10,713 nt of DNA from Bacteroidota bacterium (GCA_003648455.1 QMPG01000078.1:1-10713), one strand, 5' to 3'; positions 4,707 through 8,736 are shown, numbered from the stretch's first letter. Program-made: numbers and translations. Notes: generated by a model not told the origin, from the sequence alone.

Positions 4707-4735
4707 ATTATAGACAATTATTCTTTTATTGTCAA
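4707..4735 (-). promoter_or_regulatory. Cassette promoter for the gene at 4439-4672 and tRNA-Thr
   Basis: TTGACA (4735-4730), 17 bases, TATAAT (4712-4707). The TGA in the -35 box is the stop codon of the gene at 4732-4920. Confidence 0.9.
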
Positions 4736-4920
4736 ACTACTTTGTAAAAATCATAATGATTGTTGTTTGTGTCAAACTCATGAACCCTATATATAGAATC
4801 CACATCATTTTCCTTAAAAACTTCAGCGATCATTATTGCGTTTTCAACACCTTTTATGTCATATTTAACAATAATAATTTCACCACTTTTTTCAACTTTT
4901 TCTATGTCGTGAAGTATCAT
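4732..4920 (-). CDS. Unknown 62-residue protein after tRNA-Glu
   Basis: The product begins MILHDIEKVEKSGEIIIVKY and continues with alternating acidic and hydrophobic residues (GVENAIMIAEVFKEN, YRVHEFDTNNNHYDFYKVV). It is probably a small alpha/beta fold; no family recognised. AGGAG lies 5-9 bases before the ATG. There is no promoter directly upstream: the ATG is 12 bases past the end of tRNA-Glu, so the gene sits at the end of the unit 5391-5116, structured RNA, tRNA-Glu, this gene. Its TGA stop comes from the next promoter's -35 box. Confidence 0.8.
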   Translation of the reverse strand: MILHDIEKVEKSGEIIIVKYDIKGVENAIMIAEVFKENDVDSIYRVHEFDTNNNHYDFYKVV

Positions 4921-4932
4921 TTTAACTCCTGA

Positions 4933-5004
4933 TATCCCATAAGAGAATTGAACTCTTTTTTACAGGTTGAAAACCTGGCGTCCTAACCATTAGACGAATG
5001 GGAT
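4933..5004 (-). tRNA. tRNA-Glu (anticodon TTC)
   Basis: From 5004 the minus strand gives acceptor ATCCCAT with ATGGGAT, D arm GTCTAATGGTTAGGAC (typical of glutamate tRNAs), anticodon arm CCAGG-TTTTCAA-CCTGT (outermost pair mismatched) and T arm AAGAG-TTCAATT-CTCTT, with discriminator A. Anticodon TTC reads GAA and GAG. No CCA encoded. Confidence 0.9.
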
Positions 5005-5009
5005 AAAGT

Positions 5010-5095
5010 GCCGGTTACAGGACTAACTGCTTATACTCATTTTTTGTACAATGGCTGAGAGTTGGGTTTAGTGAAGTTGCTAAACTTACACCGGC
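5010..5095 (-). ncRNA. Structured 86-base RNA next to tRNA-Glu, not a recognisable tRNA
   Basis: GCCGGT (5095-5090) pairs with ACCGGC (5015-5010), giving a tRNA-sized closed RNA. Inside are GTTTAG-CAACTTCA-CTAAAC (5085-5066) and a small GTTA/TAAC hairpin (5027-5014). There is no T-loop or D-loop signature on either strand. It lies five bases from tRNA-Glu in the same transcript. It may be a degenerate tRNA or an independent RNA. Confidence 0.4.
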
Positions 5096-5115
5096 TTACC
5101 CGCCCATTTTTATTA

Positions 5116-5391
5116 TTAAGACTTAACTTCTTCTACTAAATAATCAACCCACGATTCTCTATCGTTATTATAGATTGATTCTGCTTCATCTTCATCAACT
5201 TCTTCTTCTTCCATAATTTCATTAATATCACGCAATCCGTAAAGTCCTGCGTAAGAATCATATTCCTGACATGCCATTTCAAAAGCATAATCCTCAGCTT
5301 CTACAAAAGAATCAAACTCTAAGATTTCACCATCAACCATTTCGGTTCCACCGAAACCGCCACTTAAAGCACACTTTACTAAAAACTTCAT
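5116..5391 (-). CDS. Acidic unknown phage protein, 91 residues
   Basis: The product begins MKFLVKCALSGGFGGTEMVD and continues with an aromatic and acidic middle (YAFEMACQEYDSYAGLYGLR) and a very acidic C-terminal helix (EIMEEEEVDEDEAESIYNND) ending in SWVDYLVEEVKS. The strand-helix order suggests a small alpha/beta domain with an acidic helical tail. I recall similar uncharacterised proteins in large phages but cannot give a function. A net negative charge this high would suit mimicry of DNA or RNA or binding to a basic host protein; that is inference. AAGGA precedes the ATG and a consensus promoter lies at 5409-5437. It leads the unit that continues into the 86-base RNA, tRNA-Glu and the gene at 4732-4920. 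Confidence 0.83.
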   Translation of the reverse strand: MKFLVKCALSGGFGGTEMVDGEILEFDSFVEAEDYAFEMACQEYDSYAGLYGLRDINEIMEEEEVDEDEAESIYNNDRESWVDYLVEEVKS

Positions 5392-5408
5392 TTTTTCATC
5401 CTTACCTA

Positions 5409-5437
5409 ATTATACTCAATTATTCTTTTATTGTCAA
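5409..5437 (-). promoter_or_regulatory. Cassette promoter for 5391-5116, RNA, tRNA-Glu and 4920-4732
   Basis: TTGACA (5437-5432), 17 bases, TATAAT (5414-5409). Confidence 0.9.
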
Positions 5438-5454
5438 TGTCATAACGTTTAAGA

Positions 5455-5484
5455 ATATGAACATAATTTTATTTATGTTCATAT
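5455..5484 (-). terminator. Twelve-pair hairpin after the gene at 5494-5691
   Basis: ATATGAACATAA pairs perfectly with TTATGTTCATAT around a six-base loop, nine bases past the TAG stop. It is AT-rich and followed by TCTTAAAC, so it is a weak terminator or an RNA 3'-end stabiliser. Confidence 0.5.
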
Positions 5485-5493
5485 ATTTAAAAA

Positions 5494-5691
5494 CTATTTC
5501 ACTTTCACCATATCCAATTCATTGAACATGACGGAGTGTGGGCCACTTTGCAAGGACAACATATAAGAACGTCCAGCGGTATTTCTCGGAAAACCATGTC
5601 TGCGAACATCTGTAATTTTCTTATAGTCTTTTCCGCAACCACGAAGAACGACTATATCACCAACCTCAATTTTCCCTGCCATTATTTCCAT
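5494..5691 (-). CDS. Small beta-rich unknown protein, 65 residues
   Basis: The product begins MEIMAGKIEVGDIVVLRGCG, a typical opening of a small SH3/KOW-like barrel (V-G-D-I-V-V-L-R). It continues DYKKITDVRRHGFPRNTAGR and ends HSVMFNELDMVKVK; the whole protein would be one barrel. Such domains often bind RNA, DNA or a partner protein, but the partner cannot be inferred. I chose the first ATG (5691-5689) because GGGGG lies 6-10 bases before it; the ATG three codons later is badly spaced. A consensus promoter lies at 5709-5737. Confidence 0.82.
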   Translation of the reverse strand: MEIMAGKIEVGDIVVLRGCGKDYKKITDVRRHGFPRNTAGRSYMLSLQSGPHSVMFNELDMVKVK

Positions 5692-5708
5692 TTTATCCCC
5701 CTTACATT

Positions 5709-5737
5709 ATTATAGACAATTATTCTTTTTTTGTCAA
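5709..5737 (-). promoter_or_regulatory. Cassette promoter for the gene at 5494-5691
   Basis: TTGACA (5737-5732), 17 bases, TATAAT (5714-5709). The -35 TGA ends the gene at 5734-5892. Confidence 0.9.
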
Positions 5738-5892
5738 ACCTCTTTATATTCTCTCTTTATTTCTTCATAAAAGTTTTTTTGTTCATTAAAGAAACAAACA
5801 ATTCCTTTAAAAAGATGAATAATAGTTTTTATAGGAATAGCAACAATTAACGCAATTGTTATATTCATATAATCAGTTGTTTTTCTTGTCAT
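5734..5892 (-). CDS. Small single-segment membrane protein, 52 residues
   Basis: The ATG at 5892-5890 starts MTRKTTDYMNITIALIVAIP. A hydrophobic stretch runs from about 10 to 37 (ITIALIVAIPIKTIIHLFKGIVCFF in two parts split by Lys), followed by a charged tail (NEQKNFYEEIKREYKEV). It would be one membrane helix or two short ones with a cytosolic charged end. TAGGGA precedes the ATG. The TGA stop is the one inside TTGACA of the next promoter. No family recognised; the charged tail after the membrane segment is compatible with an antiholin-like or envelope-modifying protein but does not prove it. Confidence 0.75.
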   Translation of the reverse strand: MTRKTTDYMNITIALIVAIPIKTIIHLFKGIVCFFNEQKNFYEEIKREYKEV

Positions 5893-5908
5893 TTTGTTTC
5901 CCTACCTT

Positions 5909-5937
5909 ATTATAGGCAATTATTCTTTTTATGTCAA
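5909..5937 (-). promoter_or_regulatory. Cassette promoter for the gene at 5734-5892
   Basis: TTGACA (5937-5932), 17 bases, TATAAT (5914-5909). The -35 TGA ends the pentapeptide-repeat gene. Confidence 0.9.
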
Positions 5938-6440
5938 ACGAACTTTGCTCCACCGAAAAAAGTTCCCCGGAGATTTGCTTCAGTGAGATCTGCTCCACGG
6001 AGATTTGCTTCAGTGAGATCTGCTCCACTTAGATCTGCTCCCCGGAGATTTGCATCAGTGAGATCTGCTCCACGGAGATTTGCTCCACTTAGATCTGCTC
6101 CCCGGAGATTTGCATCAGTGAGATCTGCTCCCCGGAGATTTGCATCAGTGAGATCTGCTCCCCGGAGATTTGCTTCACGGAGATTTGCTCCAATGAAAAA
6201 AGTTCCACTTAGATCTGCTCCACGGAGATTTGCTTCATATAGATTTGCATCAGTGATATTTGCATCAGTGAGATCTGCTCCCCGGAGATCTGCATCAGTG
6301 AGATCTGCATCAGTGAGATTTGCATCACTTAGATCTGCTCCACGGAGATTTACATCACGGAGATTTGCTCCCGATAAGTCCTGACTACTAAAATTAAGAT
6401 CATTGTTTTCTACTTTATTAAAAACTTCTTCTATTGTCAT
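5934..6440 (-). CDS. Pentapeptide-repeat protein
   Basis: The 168-residue product has a short head (MTIEEVFNKVENNDLNFSSQ) followed by about 28 tandem pentapeptides of the A-(D/N)-L-x-x type (SGANL RDVNL RGADL SDANL and so on) to the end. These form a right-handed quadrilateral beta helix. Relatives include the Qnr/MfpA proteins that mimic DNA and protect or inhibit gyrase, but many others have unknown roles, so a gyrase link is only a possibility. The single interruption is GTFFIGANL near the middle, with a matching RGTFFGGAKFV at the end. The gene is highly repetitive at the DNA level too (15-base units). It has its own promoter, and its TGA stop lies in the next -35 box. A second, damaged copy lies at 7290-7502. 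Confidence 0.93.
   Translation of the reverse strand: MTIEEVFNKVENNDLNFSSQDLSGANLRDVNLRGADLSDANLTDADLTDADLRGADLTDANITDANLYEANLRGADLSGTFFIGANLREANLRGADLTDANLRGADLTDANLRGADLSGANLRGADLTDANLRGADLSGADLTEANLRGADLTEANLRGTFFGGAKFV
5940..6375. repeat. Tandem 15-base repeats encoding pentapeptides
   Basis: Units alternate between GCTCCCCGGAGATTT-like and GCATCAGTGAGATCT-like sequences (plus strand) with few differences, so neighbouring units can recombine or slip. This offers a route to length change in whole 15- or 30-base steps without loss of frame. Confidence 0.85.
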
Positions 6441-6457
6441 TATTTCCCTCTTACTTT

Positions 6458-6486
6458 ATTATAGGCAATTATTCTTTTTTTGTCAA
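6458..6486 (-). promoter_or_regulatory. Cassette promoter for the pentapeptide-repeat gene
   Basis: TTGACA (6486-6481), 17 bases, TATAAT (6463-6458). Confidence 0.9.
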
Positions 6487-6623
6487 TAGTGAAAATAAAC
6501 AACGGCAGTTAGACTTTCACTAACAATCACATTTAAAGCCTGCGGGAGCTTAGATGGTGATACCTTCCACGCTGGAAGTGCCTTACCGCAATTTCAGCCA
6601 TACCGTTATTTATTTTCACTATT
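6485..6623 (-). ncRNA. 139-base structured RNA with a 21-pair closing stem
   Basis: Bases 6623-6603 pair with 6505-6485 over 21 positions (one G-U), enclosing about 97 bases with further hairpins: CTTCCA-GCG-TGGAAG, TGCGG/CCGCA, and GTTAG-TGAAAGT-CTAAC. No credible ORF was found in this interval. It is the last element of the RNA-only unit from the promoter at 6883-6911 and touches the next -35 box. It could be a terminator-like end structure, but the length of the stem and the inner folds suggest a stable small RNA. Confidence 0.55.
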
Positions 6624-6641
6624 AACTAATTTTCAAAAAAA

Positions 6642-6761
6642 GTAACTGGAGGGACTCGAACCCTCTTATTATCCTGTTCCATTGCACACTCACCTGAATA
6701 AAATGTTTGCGTTGTATAATATTCAGTACGGAGGCCGACAGACTCGAACTGTCTCAGTTAC
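6642..6761 (-). ncRNA. tRNA-like RNA with two T-arm motifs
   Basis: GTAACTG (6761-6755) pairs with CAGTTAC (6648-6642), a 7-pair acceptor-like stem. The 3' end has a perfect T arm GAGGG-TTCGAGT-CCCTC (6665-6649) joined directly to that stem. Where a D arm should be there is a second T arm, GACAG-TTCGAGT-CTGTC (6753-6737). Between them lies CTGAATA/TATTCAG with a large loop. No anticodon arm can be placed. A run of seven T follows the 3' end. It may be a fusion or relic of two tRNAs, an intron-containing tRNA, or a tRNA mimic. Confidence 0.5.
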
Positions 6762-6766
6762 CACCA

Positions 6767-6800
6767 GATTTTACCATCTTTCCTAGGTTCCGGTAAAATC
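6767..6800 (-). other. Nine-pair hairpin before the tRNA-like RNA
   Basis: GATTTTACC pairs with GGTAAAATC around a 16-base loop containing CCTAGG. It lies about 75 bases into the RNA-only transcript. A seven-codon frame (MVKSGGN) with AGGA three bases before it starts within the hairpin but is too short and poorly spaced to call a gene. Confidence 0.45.
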
Positions 6801-6882
6801 CAATTATGAAAAATTGAAATCTCCCTCTACAACAAACCGCAACGTTTATGCTTTGATTGACTTCTCTTTAACTCTCTAATTC

Positions 6883-6911
6883 ATTATAGGTAATTATCCT
6901 TTTTTTGTCAA
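6883..6911 (-). promoter_or_regulatory. Cassette promoter driving a second RNA-only unit (6485-6876)
   Basis: TTGACA (6911-6906), 17 bases, TATAAT (6888-6883); the spacer has AGGATAATT instead of AGAATAATT. No supported CDS follows for about 390 bases. Confidence 0.87.
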
Positions 6912-7051
6912 ACAGCCGATTAAATAAATTTTTATCAATTCACAATTCGCAAGTTGCGAATAAATAACTATTTATTTTTTATACTATTATAGCCTAAATA
7001 GGCGGACTTTTATTTTTAATCACTAGTTTCAGCTCCGTATCTTATACGAAC
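6912..7051 (-). other. AT-rich gap with a near-perfect palindrome and no gene
   Basis: No credible ORF was found. A 17-base palindrome ATTCGCAA-G-TTGCGAAT occupies 6945-6961, suitable for a dimeric DNA-binding protein or a small hairpin. GCCTA/TAGGC and AATAAATA/TATTTATT repeats lie nearby. The variant promoter at 7052-7080 would transcribe it. A nine-codon GTG frame (VIKNKSPPI) after GGAG is too short to call. Confidence 0.4.
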
Positions 7052-7080
7052 ATTTTAATATATTATTCTTTTTTAGTCAA
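7052..7080 (-). promoter_or_regulatory. Variant cassette promoter without an evident gene
   Basis: TTGACT (7080-7075), 17 bases, TAAAAT (7057-7052). Both boxes deviate by one base from consensus. The TAA stop of the gene at 7081-7260 abuts the -35 box. Confidence 0.65.
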
Positions 7081-7260
7081 TTACTTTTCAACAATTTTTA
7101 ACTCAAGGCTAATTTCTTTTCCAGTTTCAGTTTCAAACGCACGACAATTTTCACTTACTGCGACAAGATTCATTTCATTCGCTTTTTTAAAAAAATCTTC
7201 TTTGGTGTCAAAAAACACAACATCCCAATCATCAAAAGAAACCATCACGACTTTTTTCAT
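7081..7260 (-). CDS. Unknown 59-residue protein
   Basis: The ATG at 7260-7258 starts MKKVVMVSFDDWDVVFFDTK and the frame ends in KEISLELKIVEK before TAA. The pattern suggests strand, helix (KEDFFKKANEMN), then strands (LVAVSENCRAFETETG), as in a small alpha/beta domain. AGGGG lies 6-10 bases before the ATG and a consensus promoter at 7279-7307 precedes it. No membrane segment and no recognised family. The stop codon touches the next promoter's -35 box, as for the lipase gene. Confidence 0.8.
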   Translation of the reverse strand: MKKVVMVSFDDWDVVFFDTKEDFFKKANEMNLVAVSENCRAFETETGKEISLELKIVEK

Positions 7261-7278
7261 TTTATCCCCTTATATGAT

Positions 7279-7307
7279 ATTATACTCAATTATTTTTTTA
7301 TTGTCAA
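7279..7307 (-). promoter_or_regulatory. Cassette promoter for the gene at 7081-7260
   Basis: TTGACA (7307-7302), 17 bases, TATAAT (7284-7279). The frameshifted pentapeptide gene reads through the -35 box and part of the spacer. Confidence 0.9.
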
Positions 7308-7502
7308 ACTATAGCTCAAGAATTGCTTCCCGGAGATTTGCTCCCGGAGATCTGCTCCACGGAGATTTGCTTCAGTGAGATCTGCTCCACGGAGATTTGC
7401 TTCACGGAGATCAACTCCCGTGAGATCAACTCCAGATAATTCTTGATTGCTAAAATTAAGATCACCATTTTTAATCTTATCTAATACTTCATTTCTTGTC
7501 AT
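7290..7502 (-). pseudogene. Second pentapeptide-repeat gene, frameshifted near its end
   Basis: The head MTRNEVLDKIKNGDLNFSNQ is clearly paralogous to MTIEEVFNKVENNDLNFSSQ of the gene at 5934-6440, followed by about eight pentapeptides (SGVDL TGVDL REANL RGADL TEANL RGADL). Then the repeat frame is lost: the 15-base unit at about 7340-7353 has only 14 bases (GCTCCC where GCTCCCC is expected). The present frame continues REQISGKQFLSYSLTIKK into the next promoter. Restoring one base gives RGANLREAILEL and a TAG at 7311-7309, just before the -35 box, as in all other cassettes. Even intact it would be only about 64 residues. It may be a decaying copy, a short functional variant, or a sequencing error in a C run. 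Confidence 0.75.
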
Positions 7503-7522
7503 TCTTTATTTCCTCTTACCTT

Positions 7523-7551
7523 ATTTTACTTAATTATTCTTTTTATGTCAA
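7523..7551 (-). promoter_or_regulatory. Cassette promoter (TAAAAT type) for the second pentapeptide gene
   Basis: TTGACA (7551-7546), 17 bases, TAAAAT (7528-7523). Confidence 0.85.
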
Positions 7552-7622
7552 GAACCCAAAAATGAACGCAGATTTATTCGTGATTCGGGAATAACGAATG
7601 AACGTGTGTTTATTTTTAGAAA

Positions 7623-7658
7623 GAAAAAACGGGGAAGTATACGATTGTATACTTCCCC
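7623..7658 (-). terminator. Strong intrinsic terminator after the gene at 7665-8003
   Basis: GGGGAAGTATAC pairs perfectly with GTATACTTCCCC over 12 positions around a four-base loop (7658-7631), followed by a run of U (7629-7624). It lies six bases past the stop codon and is the strongest terminator in the window. Confidence 0.92.
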
Positions 7659-7664
7659 GGAAAA

Positions 7665-8003
7665 CTAGATAACTTCCTCATTATCAATATTTTCACCGAT
7701 TGCGGACACAAAATTGTACCCACGGGAAATCCGGGAAGGTTCACCCTTCGCGTTCAGGATTTCATCGGTAAGGATAGAAAAGGTTTTCTCTCGAAGAGAA
7801 ACAACCGTTCCAGTAATTTCGGAATCCTTATACCGAACAGTGACAGTATCACCGTCAGAAAGCTGAGACTTGACAGAAGTCATGAGATCATTTTTCTCAG
7901 TTTCCTTCCGTTCTTTCAGATAAGGTTTTACCTCATTCTTAATGAAAGATTCAATTGCCACAACGTCCATCTGTCCGAAAAGATCCATTACCTGATTTGT
8001 CAT
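7665..8003 (-). CDS. Coiled-coil plus small beta-barrel protein, paralogue of the gene at 1740-2093
   Basis: The 112-residue product begins MTNQVMDLFGQMDVVAIESF. It has a charged helical N-terminal half (about 1-48, including KPYLKERKETEKNDLMTSVK), then a barrel-like part from about 51: GDTVTVRYKDSEITGTVVSL and REKTFSILTDE, matching GDSVSFLYGR...GVVVRASEKSVTVESE of the gene at 1740-2093 in order and spacing. The C-terminus is acidic. Codon use is richer in G and C than in the neighbours (CGG and CGA for Arg). The gene has two tandem promoters, the loop-displayed Shine-Dalgarno leader and a very strong terminator. Together these point to an abundant, tightly bounded transcript. Function unknown. 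Confidence 0.82.
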   Translation of the reverse strand: MTNQVMDLFGQMDVVAIESFIKNEVKPYLKERKETEKNDLMTSVKSQLSDGDTVTVRYKDSEITGTVVSLREKTFSILTDEILNAKGEPSRISRGYNFVSAIGENIDNEEVI

Positions 8004-8048
8004 ATAGTACCCCTACTATTTATTTTTTAGTTCCCCATACGGGAAACT
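8004..8048 (-). promoter_or_regulatory. Two-hairpin leader with Shine-Dalgarno sequence displayed in a loop (second copy)
   Basis: On the minus strand AGTTTCCC and GGGGAACT (8048-8041 with 8036-8029) form an 8-pair hairpin near the mRNA 5' end. Next, ATAGTA and TACTAT (8019-8014 with 8009-8004) pair around a GGGG loop (8013-8010), 6 bases before the ATG at 8003. Stem sequences differ from the copy at 2093-2137 while pairing is kept, so the structure itself appears to be selected. Confidence 0.75.
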
Positions 8049-8057
8049 GTTTAACCT

Positions 8058-8086
8058 ATTTTACTCAATTATTCTTTTATTGTCAA
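8058..8086 (-). promoter_or_regulatory. Cassette promoter (TAAAAT type) for the gene at 7665-8003
   Basis: TTGACA (8086-8081), 17 bases, TAAAAT (8063-8058). Proximal member of a tandem pair. Confidence 0.85.
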
Positions 8087-8089
8087 TCC

Positions 8090-8126
8090 TTCCTGAAAGG
8101 GACTAGAAACTAATCCACTTCAGGAA
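8090..8126 (-). other. Hairpin between two tandem promoters
   Basis: TTCCTGAA pairs with TTCAGGAA, and inside, GGATTAG pairs with CTAGTCC (one G-U) around a three-base loop. This 37-base structure is nearly all that lies between the promoters at 8133-8161 and 8058-8086. It may be a micro-RNA product, an attenuator, or the remnant of a lost gene. Confidence 0.5.
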
Positions 8127-8132
8127 TAACTG

Positions 8133-8161
8133 ATTTTACTCAATTATTCTTTTATTGTCAA
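8133..8161 (-). promoter_or_regulatory. Distal cassette promoter (TAAAAT type) upstream of 7665-8003
   Basis: TTGACA (8161-8156), 17 bases, TAAAAT (8138-8133). The -35 TGA ends the gene at 8158-8370. Confidence 0.85.
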
Positions 8162-8370
8162 CCTACCCGATTTTTCTCATTCAATCGTAAACGAAGATTT
8201 TCAAGATATTCCGGAGTCGCCTGAAAAGTAACGTTTTTAGAATACATACGGGTTTTTTTATTTACACATTTTCTACCCTTTTTTACCGGAGAAACGTGAA
8301 CACCCATTATTCCAAGACGACTTTTCGACAATTCAATCTGTTCATTTTCTAAAGTTTCGTTATCTACCAT
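8158..8370 (-). CDS. Basic unknown protein, 70 residues
   Basis: The product begins MVDNETLENEQIELSKSRLG and continues IMGVHVSPVKKGRKCVNKKT and a basic helix-like end (TPEYLENLRLRLNEKNRVG). It is strongly basic from residue 30 on. No membrane segment or recognised motif; a nucleic-acid or ribosome contact is possible but unproven. AAGGGG precedes the ATG at 8370 and a promoter of the TAAAAT type lies at 8387-8415. The TGA stop is part of the next promoter's TTGACA. Confidence 0.78.
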   Translation of the reverse strand: MVDNETLENEQIELSKSRLGIMGVHVSPVKKGRKCVNKKTRMYSKNVTFQATPEYLENLRLRLNEKNRVG

Positions 8371-8386
8371 TTTTTCCCCTTACCTG

Positions 8387-8415
8387 ATTTTAGACAATTA
8401 TTCTTTTATTGTCAA
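8387..8415 (-). promoter_or_regulatory. Cassette promoter (TAAAAT type) for the gene at 8158-8370
   Basis: TTGACA (8415-8410), 17 bases, TAAAAT (8392-8387). Confidence 0.85.
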
Positions 8416-8465
8416 GAACCATTTTTCATTTTTTTTAATTTTCTAATTTTCCCGTTCCTACACAC

Positions 8466-8494
8466 ATTATAGATAATTATTCTTTTATTGTCAA
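8466..8494 (-). promoter_or_regulatory. Cassette promoter with no gene of its own
   Basis: TTGACA (8494-8489), 17 bases, TATAAT (8471-8466). Only about 50 bases separate it from the next promoter, so it adds to expression of 8158-8370 or marks a deleted gene. Confidence 0.85.
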
Positions 8495-8602
8495 CTCTCA
8501 AAAAATAATAGGTTTTCAGATTTTTTCTTTAATTGTCAATATTTTTTAATTTTTTTTAAATTAATTTTAAAATACTTAGAAAACATTATTCTTTTAAAAA
8601 AC

Positions 8603-8645
8603 TATATACTATTGACTTAAACCCGGTATATAGGGGTATATACTA
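8603..8645. promoter_or_regulatory. Possible operator or plus-strand promoter region
   Basis: Direct repeats TATATACTA at 8603-8611 and 8637-8645 flank TTGACT (plus, 8612-8617). A TATATA follows at a 19-base spacing, too long for a good sigma-70 promoter. The repeats could bind a regulator. Weakly supported. Confidence 0.25.
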
Positions 8646-8736
8646 GGTAAATGAAATGAAGCGACGGGGTATGGTGCTCCGACGTTTATTTAATTTTTTT
8701 ATTTTATTAATTTTAAATTTATTTTTTAAAAAATAT

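Larger units (their letters stand above)
8416..8736. other. AT-rich intergenic region with gene-less and decayed promoters
   Basis: No gene can be supported here. Besides the promoter at 8466-8494 it holds a decayed copy at 8511-8539 (TTGACA kept, -10 lost) and a spacer remnant at 8584-8595. It also has long A/T runs and a small GC-richer island (8616-8692) with two copies of TATATACTA (8603-8611, 8637-8645) and two of GGGGTAT. A five-codon frame (MKNGS) ends at the -35 TGA of the promoter at 8387-8415. A plus-strand frame from 8656 overlaps the terminator and is probably chance. Confidence 0.5.

Noticed and set aside
5010..5095. Calling this 86-base element a tRNA
   Set aside because: Only the closing stem and size fit; T-loop and D-loop consensus are missing on both strands.
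5983..6384. Plus-strand 133-codon frame made of Arg-Ser-Ala-Pro repeats
   Set aside because: It is the antisense of the pentapeptide repeats; the 15-base unit keeps the opposite strand open. It has no ribosome site or promoter.
7552..7622. Small gene or repeat element between the terminator and the promoter at 7523-7551
   Set aside because: It contains only short repeats (CGTTCATT twice, ATTCGT/ACGAAT) and no frame with a start signal.
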